From Bog-532 sp963775825 (GTDB lineage Bacteria; Actinomycetota; Actinomycetes; Streptosporangiales; Streptosporangiaceae), in the NCBI GenBank assembly GCA_963775825.1, contig CAVZKY010000045.1, forward strand, positions 62,001 through 126,000: a stretch of DNA of 64,000 nucleotides. The letters run 5' to 3'. Positions 1-9,354 of this stretch are shown piece after piece; the first letter of the stretch is position 1; every line of letters begins with the position of its first letter. The position numbers and the translations under genes are program-made. The notes below the pieces were generated by a model. It was given only the letters and a program-made list of their open reading frames with translations, was not told the DNA's origin and did no database searches.

Positions 1-1
1 G

Positions 2-544
2 CTGGAAGAGGCGGCCGAGCTGATCCGGGTGTACGAGGTGCAGTTCGTCCCGGGCCTGCTGCAGACCGAAGAGTACGCGCGCGCCGTGGTCCGGCAGGGC
101 CAGCCGGCCGCGCCCGCCGGCGAGGTGGACCGCCGGGTCGCCCTGCGCACTCGCCGCCAGCAGTTGCTCAGCCGGCTCAGCCCGCCGCGGCTGTGGGCCG
201 TCGTCGACGAGGGCGCGCTGCGGCGGCCGATGGGTGGCCGGGAAGTGATGCGGGGCCAGGTCGAGCGGCTGATGGCCGCGACCAAGGAGCCGAACATCAC
301 CCTGCAGGTGCTGCCGTTCACCTTCGGCGGCCACGCCGCCGAGGGCGGTGCGTTCACGATCATGCGCTTCCCGGAGGCCGACATGGCCAACATCGTCTAC
401 ATCGAGCAGCTCACCGGCGCGCTGTATCTCGATAAGCGGGAAGACGTGGAAAGGTACAGCGAGGTCATGGAGCGTCTCAGCGTCAAGGCCACCGCGCCGG
501 ACCGCACGCAGGACATCCTGGCCGCGATCCTCAAGGAACTGTGA
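2..544 (+). CDS. DUF5753 regulator, 5' truncated by window edge
   Basis: C-terminal part of a Streptomyces-type XRE regulator. The frame is open from base 2, so the N-terminal helix-turn-helix lies outside the window. The visible part has the DUF5753 hallmarks: 'QFVPGLLQTEEYAR' near its start, then 'LRTRRQQLLS', 'VDEGALRRP' and 'ITLQVLPF'. DUF5753 proteins pair an HTH with this C-terminal domain and are usually followed by a small DUF397 partner, as here: the next start lies 2 bases past this stop. The target genes and ligand cannot be read from the sequence. The family call is secure; the specific role is unknown. Confidence 0.85.
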   Translation: MEEAAELIRVYEVQFVPGLLQTEEYARAVVRQGQPAAPAGEVDRRVALRTRRQQLLSRLSPPRLWAVVDEGALRRPMGGREVMRGQVERLMAATKEPNITLQVLPFTFGGHAAEGGAFTIMRFPEADMANIVYIEQLTGALYLDKREDVERYSEVMERLSVKATAPDRTQDILAAILKEL

Positions 545-545
545 G

Positions 546-800
546 TTGACGACGTCCCCGGGCGCGGCCGACTCCGGCCAGCCGTACAACGGTATTCCCG
601 CGCGGGAGCTCGACGGCCTGCGCTGGCAGCCGACCATGCCGGACGGGACCGGCGTAGACCTGGCCCGGCTGGCCGGCGGCGGAATCGCGGTCCGGAACGC
701 CAGCGATCCGGACGGCCCGGCCCTCATCTGCACCAGGGCCGAGATCGAGGCGCTCATCGGCGGCGCGGCCGACGGGGACTTCGACGGCCTGCTGGCTTAG
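546..800 (+). CDS. DUF397-type small protein, TTG start
   Basis: 84-residue protein whose C-terminal half matches the DUF397 pattern ('GIAVRNASDPDGPALICTRAEIEALI'-like, with the invariant VR.S.DPDGP core). It begins at a TTG two bases after the preceding stop, with AAGGA eight bases upstream; no ATG or GTG fits the frame. DUF397 proteins are encoded next to DUF5753/XRE regulators and appear to act as their partners or inhibitors (WhiJ-like and Scr-type systems in Streptomyces). The N-terminal half is less typical than usual: the common 'W.KSSYS' opening is replaced by 'LRWQPTMPDG'. Function is inferred only from family and adjacency. Confidence 0.65.
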   Translation: MTTSPGAADSGQPYNGIPARELDGLRWQPTMPDGTGVDLARLAGGGIAVRNASDPDGPALICTRAEIEALIGGAADGDFDGLLA

Positions 801-836
801 GACGGCCACTCAGCTTCCGGCGCTAGAGTGCCATCG

Positions 837-1688
837 ATGAGTTACGGTCAGACCGCCGAGCCCCCGGCCACCGAGCCGCCGGAGCCTCCGGCCCCGGGGA
901 CACCCGCGGGGACCTCCGCCGGGACCGACGCCTGGTCGGCGCCCAGCAGGAAGCTGATCGGCTGGGAGATATTCTCGGTCTTCGCCGTCTCCCTGGGCGC
1001 CAGCGGGCTGTACGCGCTGATCCAGCTCATCGGCTCGCTGACCGCGAGCAAGTCGCTCGGCAAGCAGCAGGCGGTGCTGAACGGGTCGCTCGCCCCGGGC
1101 CGCCCCGTGCTCGACCTCATTCTCCAGCTCACCAGCATTGCGATCGACTTTGCCCCGGTGGTGCTCGTCTTTTATCTGTTTGCCAGGGAAGGGGAGACGC
1201 CCTCGGTCATCGGCTTTGACCTGCGTCGCCCGGGCCAGGACCTGCTCCGCGGCGCGGCGCTGGCCGCGCTCATCGGCGGCAGCGGCCTGGCCCTCTACCT
1301 GACCGCCTACCACCTTGGCTTCAGCCTGAACGTGGTGGCGGAAAGCCTGCCGAACGTCTGGTGGCGCATCCCCGTGCTGATCCTCTCGGCCGCCCATGAC
1401 GGGATCCTGGAGGAGACCGTGGTCCTCGGCTACCTCCTCCGCCGGCTCGAGCAGCTTGGCTGGCGGCCGTCCCGGGCCATCGCGCTGAGTGCCGTACTGC
1501 GCGGTTCTTATCACCTCTACCAGGGCTTCGGCGGCTTCATCGGCAATGCGGTGATGGGCGTGATCTTCGGGCTGTGCTACCGGCGCTGGGGCCGGGTCAT
1601 GCCGATGGTGATCGCGCACACCCTGATCGACATGGGCGCGTTCATCGGTTACGCGGAACTGCACGGTCACGTCTCCTGGCTGCCCTGA
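837..1688 (+). CDS. CPBP family intramembrane metalloprotease
   Basis: About 283 residues with a Pro-rich cytoplasmic N-terminus of roughly 40 residues followed by several hydrophobic helices. The CPBP (Abi/CAAX-protease-like) signature is present: 'EETVVLGYLLRRLE' supplies the Glu-Glu motif, 'HLYQGFGGFIGN' and 'IAHTLID' supply the later His/Asn motifs that bind metal within the membrane. Substrates of most bacterial CPBP proteins are unknown. The chosen ATG at 837 is in frame with a GTG at 828; neither has a clear Shine-Dalgarno sequence. Its neighbour downstream is another membrane metalloprotease, but the two are separated by about 195 bases and need not be an operon. Confidence 0.8.
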   Translation: MSYGQTAEPPATEPPEPPAPGTPAGTSAGTDAWSAPSRKLIGWEIFSVFAVSLGASGLYALIQLIGSLTASKSLGKQQAVLNGSLAPGRPVLDLILQLTSIAIDFAPVVLVFYLFAREGETPSVIGFDLRRPGQDLLRGAALAALIGGSGLALYLTAYHLGFSLNVVAESLPNVWWRIPVLILSAAHDGILEETVVLGYLLRRLEQLGWRPSRAIALSAVLRGSYHLYQGFGGFIGNAVMGVIFGLCYRRWGRVMPMVIAHTLIDMGAFIGYAELHGHVSWLP

Positions 1689-1884
1689 TCCGCCGGCTGC
1701 CCTGATCCGCGGCTGCCCTGATCCGCCGGCTGCCGTGGATGGCTGGCTGTTTCCAGGTTTCTGGATGCTGCCGCTTTCCGGCTGCCCTGGCCGCCCGGCT
1801 CGCCTAGTCTTCGCCCATGACTGCGAGGCCGCCGGAGAGGTCCCGCCCGACCGCGAGGACCGGGCCGACCGCGAGGACCGGCCC

Positions 1885-2628
1885 GTGACCGAGCTCGCGC
1901 GGCTGTGGGATCACGTGACCGCGACCGCGCCCGTCCTCGCCACCTGGCTCGTCCTACTCACCGCGGCATGCGCCCTGGTCATCGTGCTCAGCCAGCGCGC
2001 CTGGCAGGTGTCCAGGAACGTGGTCACCCTCGCGCACGAGGGCGGCCACGCCGCCGTGTCCCTCGCTACCGGGCGCCGGCTCGACGGCATCCGGCTGCAC
2101 TCCGACACCTCGGGAGTAACGTCCTCGCGTGGTAGGTCCCGCGGCCCGGGCCTCATTCTGACCACCGCGGCGGGATACGTGACCCCATCGCTGCTCGGTC
2201 TGGGGGCGGCCGGGCTGCTGGCCGCCCGGCACGCGACGTTCCTGCTCTGGCTGGTGCTGGTGCTGCTCGCGGTCGCGTTCGTCGCGATCCGGAACGCCTA
2301 CGGGGTGCTGGCGGTTCTGGCCACCGCGGCGGTCGTGTTCGGAGTCAGCCATTTCGGCTCGGCCGAGGCGCAGGAGCTGTTCGCCTACCTGTTTTCCTGG
2401 TTCCTGCTGTTTGGCGGCGTCCGCCCGGTCTTCGAGCTGCAGAGCAGGCGGCGGCGCGGCGGGACGCTGGCGTCCGATGCCGACCAGCTGACCCTGCTGA
2501 CCGGCGTGCCGGGCGGGGCCTGGGTCTTTCTGTTTGCCGTGGTGTCCCTGATGGCCCTGATCCTGGGAAGTTACTTGCTCCTGCCCGGTCTTTCCCACTC
2601 GCTGCACGCCGCTCAGGGGCATCTGTAG
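1885..2628 (+). CDS. M50B-like membrane metallopeptidase
   Basis: 247-residue polytopic membrane protein with 'TLAHEGGHAAVSLATGRR', the HExxH-type zinc motif in the form HEGGH found in the M50B-like family of actinobacteria. A first hydrophobic helix precedes the motif, and at least four follow. The GTG at 1885 gives the usual family start with a short cytoplasmic lead; the frame stays open back to about 1735, but that extension is low-complexity and unlike the family. The motif makes proteolysis likely; the substrate is unknown. It stands alone between the CPBP protease and the amidase. Confidence 0.78.
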   Translation: MTELARLWDHVTATAPVLATWLVLLTAACALVIVLSQRAWQVSRNVVTLAHEGGHAAVSLATGRRLDGIRLHSDTSGVTSSRGRSRGPGLILTTAAGYVTPSLLGLGAAGLLAARHATFLLWLVLVLLAVAFVAIRNAYGVLAVLATAAVVFGVSHFGSAEAQELFAYLFSWFLLFGGVRPVFELQSRRRRGGTLASDADQLTLLTGVPGGAWVFLFAVVSLMALILGSYLLLPGLSHSLHAAQGHL

Positions 2629-2699
2629 CCACAGGCTGGGCGCCGGCTGACCAATTCCGTACCGGGCGCAAGCCCCGCCGTTCAGTTCAGGGCGGGAGG

Positions 2700-4394
2700 A
2701 TGTCAACAGGGGTGGCTGATCCCCGTTATTCTGCCGGCATGCCGGAGACCCCCGCCGAGCCCGGAAACCCTTCCGGCGCGGCCCCCGCGTCCGGTGGCGC
2801 GGCTGTCGGCGGCCAGCCCGGAGGCGCGGCTGTCGGGGGGCCGCCCGGTGGTGGGTCCGTCGCGACCGGCGGCGCGTCAGCCGCGGGCCTGCAGCGCGCC
2901 ATGACCGCGGGGACGCTGACGTCGGCCGGGATCACCGCCTTCTACCTGGAACGGATCCACCGGCTGAACCCCGCGCTGCACGCGGTCATCACCGTCAACC
3001 CGGACGCCACGGCGGAGGCCCGGGCCAGCGACGCCGTGCGCGCCGAAGGCGGCCCGCGCAGCCCGCTGGAGGGCATCCCGATCCTGGTCAAGGACAACAT
3101 CCAGACCACCGGGATGCCGGCCACCGCCGGCTCGCCCGCACTGCTGCACGCGCGGGGCGGCGACGCGTTCCTGGTGCGCCGGCTGCGGGATGCCGGCGCC
3201 GTGATCATCGGCAAGGCCAACATGTCGGAGTGGGCGAACTTCCGGTCCACGCACAGCACCAGCGGCTGGTCCACGCTGGGCGGCCAGGCCGCCAACCCGT
3301 TCGCGCTGGAACGGAACCCGTCCGGCTCCAGTTCCGGGTCCGCGGCCGGGATCGCGGCCGGCCTGGCCCCCCTCGCGGTGGCCACCGAGACCGACGGGTC
3401 GATCGTCTGTCCCGCCAGCGCGTGCGGCGTGGTCGGCATCAAGCCCACGCTCGGCCTGATCAGCCGCTCGGGGATTGTGCCGATCTCACCGGACCAGGAC
3501 ACCGCGGGCCCGATGGCCCGGTCGGTGGCTGACGCGGCGGCACTGCTGTCCGTCCTGGCCGCTGCCGACCGCGAGGATCCCGCCGGCCAGGACAATCGCC
3601 CGTCAGCCGGGCGAAGCCCCGGTGCGGCCGACTACGCCAGTTGCTGCGATCCCGGGGCGCTGGGCGGGGCCCGGATCGGGATCTGGCGGGACGGATCGGC
3701 CGCCGCGGCCGCGACGACGGCCGCCGTGCTGGACAGCGCGGTGACGCGGCTCCGCGAGCGGGGCGCGACTGTGATCGATCCAGTGGAGCTCCCGGGCGTG
3801 AACCAGATGGAACTCCCAGAGTTCGCTGCGCTGCTGCACGAGTTCAAGCACAGCATCGGCGCCTACCTGGCTGGGCTGCCGGGCGACCACCCCCGGTCCC
3901 TCGCCGAGCTCATCAGCTTCAACCAGCGCAACGCGGAGCTCGTCCTGCCGCGCTTCGGCCAGGAGCTGTTGGAGCAGGCCGAAGCGACCCGCGGCGACCT
4001 CACCGACCCCGGTTACCGTGAACTGCGCGCTGACGCCGCCCGGCTCGCCCGCGTCGCGGTCGAGACGCCGCTGGTCACCCACCGGCTGGACGCGGTGGTC
4101 GCGCTGACCGCGAACCCGGCCTGGCTGACCGACTACGTGCTCGGCGACCATAGCGTCTTCCACACGGCCGCACCCGCCGCCGTCGGCGGGTACCCGTCCG
4201 TGTCACTGCCGTTCGGCTATGTGTGGGGCCTGCCGGTCGGTATCTCGTTCATGGGGCCGCGCTGGAGCGAGTCCCGGCTGATCGCCCTGGCCTACGCCTT
4301 CGAGCAGGCCGCAGCCACGCCGTCGGCCGCCCCGGCGCCGCCGCACGTCAGCACCGGCACGCCGCCGCACCTGGCCGAGACCCTAGCGACCTGA
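2700..4394 (+). CDS. Amidase signature family protein
   Basis: 564-residue enzyme of the amidase signature family, hydrolysing C-N amide bonds through a Ser-cisSer-Lys triad. The Lys is in 'GIPILVKDNI'. The Ser-rich segment is 'NPSGSSSGSAAGIAAG', and the nucleophile loop reads 'TETDGSIVCPASACGVVG', where most relatives have TDTGGSIR.PA. 'KPTLGLISRSGIVPIS' and 'DTAGPMARSVAD' are also typical. The first 60 residues are a Gly/Pro/Ala-rich extension, so the start is uncertain: ATG 2700 sits directly on a GGGAGG, and GTG 2712 or ATG 2739 are alternatives. The substrate cannot be deduced; GatA is unlikely because gatB and gatC are not adjacent. Confidence 0.85.
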   Translation: MSTGVADPRYSAGMPETPAEPGNPSGAAPASGGAAVGGQPGGAAVGGPPGGGSVATGGASAAGLQRAMTAGTLTSAGITAFYLERIHRLNPALHAVITVNPDATAEARASDAVRAEGGPRSPLEGIPILVKDNIQTTGMPATAGSPALLHARGGDAFLVRRLRDAGAVIIGKANMSEWANFRSTHSTSGWSTLGGQAANPFALERNPSGSSSGSAAGIAAGLAPLAVATETDGSIVCPASACGVVGIKPTLGLISRSGIVPISPDQDTAGPMARSVADAAALLSVLAAADREDPAGQDNRPSAGRSPGAADYASCCDPGALGGARIGIWRDGSAAAAATTAAVLDSAVTRLRERGATVIDPVELPGVNQMELPEFAALLHEFKHSIGAYLAGLPGDHPRSLAELISFNQRNAELVLPRFGQELLEQAEATRGDLTDPGYRELRADAARLARVAVETPLVTHRLDAVVALTANPAWLTDYVLGDHSVFHTAAPAAVGGYPSVSLPFGYVWGLPVGISFMGPRWSESRLIALAYAFEQAAATPSAAPAPPHVSTGTPPHLAETLAT

Positions 4395-4523
4395 CCCCCG
4401 GCTGGCCGCCCGGCGGACCTTGGCTCCCGACTCCCAGCGGGCGGCCGGCGCCTGGCCGCCAGCCGTGCCGGGGCGCCTGCCGCGGGCCGGATGTCCCCTG
4501 GCAACGCAAGATAGCCTGTGCGT

Positions 4524-5885
<1,362 letters not shown>

Positions 5886-6027
5886 TCGGCCTGGCGGCCC
5901 GGGATATCGCATCGATCGCGTGCCGGTAGCCGGCCCTCGGTTCCACGCTGACCGCGTAACCGCTGCTGCCCGAGGGGCAGGCGAGCAAATCAGCCAGCTC
6001 GCGGTGGCTCCGCCGGGCGCTGGGTGT

Positions 6028-6045
6028 GATATCTATTGCGATATC
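6028..6045. promoter_or_regulatory. GATATC-N6-GATATC palindrome, candidate operator
   Basis: Two GATATC hexamers, each self-complementary, separated by six bases, 30 bases before the start of the next gene. The AT-rich palindrome stands out in GC-rich DNA. Because the adjacent protein looks like a small DNA-binding protein, autoregulation is a reasonable inference, not shown. Confidence 0.45.
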
Positions 6046-6074
6046 GGATGTGGGCTGCCTACCAGGAGCTGATC

Positions 6075-6464
6075 GTGAGCGGAGAACTGAAGTCGTCGCC
6101 GGGTGAGCCCGAGGACGCTGTGACCCTTCTCGTCCAGGCCGTCAACCGGCTTCCGGCCGGGGACCGGGATCAGGTGTTCGCCTGGCTGCTCCGTGCCGGG
6201 GGGCGGCCCTACCGGCTGCCGGGCGCGACTGGCTTGCTGGAGCCGCGGACCGCCACCGCGGGTATCTGGCGGATCTTCCAGGAGGCGAAGTCGGCGTCCG
6301 CTCAGCAGCCCGGAGCGCCCCAGCAGATGGTCCCGGTCCGGTTTCCGGCCGACCAGCACGCCAAGCTCCGCGAGTGGTGCGCCGAGCACGGGTTCTCGAT
6401 GGCGACCGTGATCCGCGGGCTCGTGGCGAAATTCCTCGACGACCAGCTTCCGCAGCACAACTGA
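6075..6464 (+). CDS. Small putative DNA-binding protein (RHH-like C-terminus)
   Basis: 129 residues. GTG 6075 has AGGAG six bases upstream and is preferred over ATG 6048. The N-terminal half ('EDAVTLLVQAVNRLPAGDRDQVFAWLL') is helical. The C-terminal 40 residues contain a short strand-like segment 'QMVPVRFPADQHAKLREWC' followed by 'GFSMATVIRGLVAKFLD', which resembles a ribbon-helix-helix fold. I do not recognise a named family. A striking palindrome lies just upstream, which would fit an autoregulated repressor. No toxin or other partner gene is evident next to it. Confidence 0.6.
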   Translation: MSGELKSSPGEPEDAVTLLVQAVNRLPAGDRDQVFAWLLRAGGRPYRLPGATGLLEPRTATAGIWRIFQEAKSASAQQPGAPQQMVPVRFPADQHAKLREWCAEHGFSMATVIRGLVAKFLDDQLPQHN

Positions 6465-6571
6465 CTTCCTGCCGTCAAGGCCCCTCTCCCGCCCGTGTAC
6501 GCTCCTTCCCCTTTCCACAGCCCGCTCAGCGCCCCCGCCCCCCGCGCCCCCGCCCCCGCAACCCTGGCCCC

Positions 6572-7741
6572 ATGACCAGAAACCTCCCCGCGGGACGCAA
6601 CCTCCCGCATCCGGGCCACCCCAGCACTCCCCAGAACCCGCCTATCCCGCCTATCCCGCCCACACCGCCGCGCACCGTCAGCGTCGGCTCCCCGGCCGGG
6701 GTCCTCGCCGTCGTCCCGCACCTGCTCGGCTTCATCCCGGCCAGGAGCCTGATCGTGCTCGGCGCCGGGCCGCCGCAGGGCCGCGTTCACGTCACGCTCC
6801 GCTTTGACCTTCCCGACCCTCCGGCCGCCGCCGCCGCGAGCACCATCGCCCAGCACGCGATCGCCGTCCTCACCAGCCAGCGGCAGGCCATGGCGGTCGT
6901 CATCGGTTACGGCCCAGGCCATCTGGTTACCCCGGTCATCGACCTCATCCGGGCGGAGGCGAAGCAGGCCGGCCTGGAACTGCGGGACGCGCTGCGCGTC
7001 GAGGACGGCCGCTACTGGTCCTACCTGTGCCGCGAGCCCTCCTGCTGCCCGCCCGAGGGAGTTCGCCTCGACCCGGCCCATCCGGCTGCCGCGGCCATGG
7101 CCGCGGCCGGCCTGCCGGTACTGCCGGACCGGGCTTCCCTGGCCGCCACGATCGCTCCGCTCGGCGGGATCACCCGCGAGTCCATGCGGCAGGCGACCAG
7201 CCGCGCCACCAGCCACGCCCAGGACCTGCTCAACCTCGCGGCCCGCTCGGGCCGCCCGCGCGAGCGCGCCCGCCTCGTCCGGCTGGAGGGGCTCAGCGCA
7301 GTGGCCGATGCCCTCCGCGTCTACCGGGGCGGCGGCAAGTTCGCCACCGACAACCAGGTCGCGTGGCTGTCGCTGGCCCTGGCCCAGCTGGCTGTCCGGG
7401 ACGACGCCTGGGCCCGGATGGATCCCGATTTCCGCGACGCCCACACCCGGCTCTGGACCGACGTCGTGCGCCGGGCCGAGCCCGCCTACCTGCCCGCTCC
7501 CGCGGCGCTGCTGGCCTTCACCGCGTGGCAGGGCGGCAACGGCGCGCTGGCCAACGTGGCCCTGGACCGCGCCCTGGACGCCGACCCGGGTTATTCGATG
7601 GCGCTGCTGCTGCGGGACACCATCGACGCCGGCGTCCCGCCGTCCCTGGCCCGGCTGCCTATGACCCCGGAGGAGGTCGCCGCCAGCTACGCCGCCGACG
7701 ATCAAGCACCCGGTCCGGAGGCCGCCGAGCCCCCGGAATGA
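6572..7741 (+). CDS. DUF4192 domain protein
   Basis: 389 residues. The opening 'VSVGSPAGVLAVVPHLLGFIPARSLIVLG' region is the hallmark of DUF4192, widespread in actinobacteria and of unknown function. The body includes 'VIGYGPGHLVTPVID', 'DALRVEDGRYWSYLCREPSCCP' and a C-terminal helical part with repeated 'LLAFTAWQGGNGALANVALDRAL' tetratricopeptide-like character, which is usual for the family. ATG 6572 follows a C-rich stretch without a clear ribosome site. The Pro-rich first 35 residues may be disordered. No biochemical role can be assigned. Confidence 0.85.
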   Translation: MTRNLPAGRNLPHPGHPSTPQNPPIPPIPPTPPRTVSVGSPAGVLAVVPHLLGFIPARSLIVLGAGPPQGRVHVTLRFDLPDPPAAAAASTIAQHAIAVLTSQRQAMAVVIGYGPGHLVTPVIDLIRAEAKQAGLELRDALRVEDGRYWSYLCREPSCCPPEGVRLDPAHPAAAAMAAAGLPVLPDRASLAATIAPLGGITRESMRQATSRATSHAQDLLNLAARSGRPRERARLVRLEGLSAVADALRVYRGGGKFATDNQVAWLSLALAQLAVRDDAWARMDPDFRDAHTRLWTDVVRRAEPAYLPAPAALLAFTAWQGGNGALANVALDRALDADPGYSMALLLRDTIDAGVPPSLARLPMTPEEVAASYAADDQAPGPEAAEPPE

Positions 7742-7814
7742 CGGCCTGGCCGAGCACTGTCCTGGACGGACGGGCCCGTCAAGATAAACTGCGTGAGCTG
7801 TTTGTCCGGTGTAG

Positions 7815-7851
7815 CGGCCTGCGACCTGGGATGCACTAGGTCGCAGGGCCG
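7815..7851 (+). promoter_or_regulatory. Hairpin in the tmsA leader
   Basis: A 13-bp stem with one bulged G and a 10-base loop (arms 7815-7827 and 7838-7851), lying 28 bases before the tmsA start. There is no U-tract. It may be a terminator for the DUF4192 gene or a leader structure controlling tmsA; the sequence does not decide. Confidence 0.45.
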
Positions 7852-7879
7852 CACAGTGGTACCTAAGGAAGGAGGGCGC

Positions 7880-9292
7880 ATGACGGAAACCGCCCGCCAG
7901 GATGGGCCGCCCGGCGCCATGGCGGAGCACCGGGCCGCGGTCGCGCGGCTCCGTCAGGCCTACGCGGCGACGCCGCCGGATGCGCCGGTCCGCCTGGCCA
8001 AGCGCACCTCCAACCTGTTCCGGTTCCGGGACCCAGCGAGCGGCCGGCCCGGCGAACGCCGGCCCGGGCTCGACGTGTCCGCCTTCGGCCAGGTGCTGAG
8101 CGTCGATCCCGTCGCGCGTGTAGCCGTCGTCGGCGGCATGACCACCTACGAGGACCTGTGCGACGCGACCCTGCCGCACGGCCTGATGCCGTTGGTCGTC
8201 CCGCAGCTCAAGACGATCACCCTTGGCGGCGCGGTGTCCGGGCTCGGCATCGAGTCCACCTCGCTCCGCAACGGCATGCCGCACGAATCGGTCCTGGAGA
8301 TGGAGATTCTGACCGGCGATGGCCGGGTGGTCACGGCGGCTCCGGGCCACGAGCACAGCGACCTGTTCGCTGGCTTCCCCAACTCGTACGGGACTTTGGG
8401 CTACGCCCTGTCCCTCACCATCGAGCTGGAGCCGGTCCGGCCGTTCGTGCACCTGCGCCACTTCCCGTTCCGCGACCCGGGCGCCTGCATGGCCGCCATC
8501 GCGCAGATCGCCGCCGAGGGCGCCTACCAGGGTCACCGTGCGGACTTCGTCGACGGCGTGGCATTCAGTCCCGATGAGCTCTACCTGACCGTCGGGGCCT
8601 TCAGCGACATGGCGCCCTGGCGCAGTGACTACACCGGCCGGGACATCTACTACACCTCCATCCGCGGGCCGCACGAGGACTTCCTGGCCATCCGTGATTA
8701 CCTGTGGCGGTGGGACACCGACTGGTTCTGGTGCTCCCGGCCGTTCGGGATGCAGAAGCCGCTGATCCGGGCCCTGTGGCCGCGGCGTTACCGGCGCTCC
8801 GACGTGTACCGCAAGCTGGTCGCGCTGGATCGCCGCCTCGGCTTGACCGGCGCGCTGAATCAGGGCCGGCAGCGCCCGGCCCGCGAGGCGGTGATCCAGG
8901 ACGTGGAGATCCCCATCGGCCACGCCGCGGATTTCCTCACCTTCTTCGCGGACCAGGTTGGGATGAGCCCGGTCTGGATGTGCCCGCTGCGGCTGCGCGG
9001 CGCGCGCGAGTGGCCGCTGTATCCGCTGAAGCCCGGCGAGGTGTACGTCAACTTCGGCTTCTGGGGCACCGTGCCGCTGCCCCCGGGCCGTCCGGACGGC
9101 TACCACAACCGGTTGATCGAAAAGGAGGTCAGCGCGTTCGGCGGCCATAAATCGCTGTATTCGACCTCCTACTACACCGAGGACGACTTCAGCCGGCTCT
9201 ACAACGGTGTGGCCCACGAAAAGCTGAAGCGCGAATACGACAGTGCCGGCCGTCTGCCGGGCCTGTACGACAAGTGCGTCCGCGGGCGCTGA
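7880..9292 (+). CDS. tmsA: FAD-dependent 10-methylene fatty acyl reductase
   Basis: 470-residue FAD-binding oxidoreductase of the FAD_binding_4 (DHCR24-like) type. In mycobacteria and other actinobacteria TmsA (BfaA) reduces the 10-methylene intermediate made by TmsB to give 10-methyl stearic (tuberculostearic) acid on phospholipids. The FAD domain shows 'VVGGMTTYEDLCDATLPHGL', 'KTITLGGAVSGLGIESTS' and 'EMEILTGDGRVVTA'; the C-terminus carries 'LYPLKPGEVYVNFGFWG'. ATG 7880 is preceded by GGAGGG at good spacing. It lies 62 bases upstream of the methyltransferase gene in the same direction, the standard tmsA/tmsB pairing, although the usual order varies between genera. The membrane gene tmsC is not seen here. 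The assignment rests on pairing plus family motifs. Confidence 0.82.
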   Translation: MTETARQDGPPGAMAEHRAAVARLRQAYAATPPDAPVRLAKRTSNLFRFRDPASGRPGERRPGLDVSAFGQVLSVDPVARVAVVGGMTTYEDLCDATLPHGLMPLVVPQLKTITLGGAVSGLGIESTSLRNGMPHESVLEMEILTGDGRVVTAAPGHEHSDLFAGFPNSYGTLGYALSLTIELEPVRPFVHLRHFPFRDPGACMAAIAQIAAEGAYQGHRADFVDGVAFSPDELYLTVGAFSDMAPWRSDYTGRDIYYTSIRGPHEDFLAIRDYLWRWDTDWFWCSRPFGMQKPLIRALWPRRYRRSDVYRKLVALDRRLGLTGALNQGRQRPAREAVIQDVEIPIGHAADFLTFFADQVGMSPVWMCPLRLRGAREWPLYPLKPGEVYVNFGFWGTVPLPPGRPDGYHNRLIEKEVSAFGGHKSLYSTSYYTEDDFSRLYNGVAHEKLKREYDSAGRLPGLYDKCVRGR

Positions 9293-9354
9293 CCCGCCTG
9301 CCCGCCTTATTCGCCCTGGCCCGGCCCACGGTTATCGAGGAAAGCGAGACAAGA

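Noticed and set aside
6302..9217. A 971-codon open frame on the minus strand
   Set aside because: It lies antisense to DUF4192 and tmsA, both with strong family matches. Long antisense frames are expected at this GC content, and its translation shows no domain.
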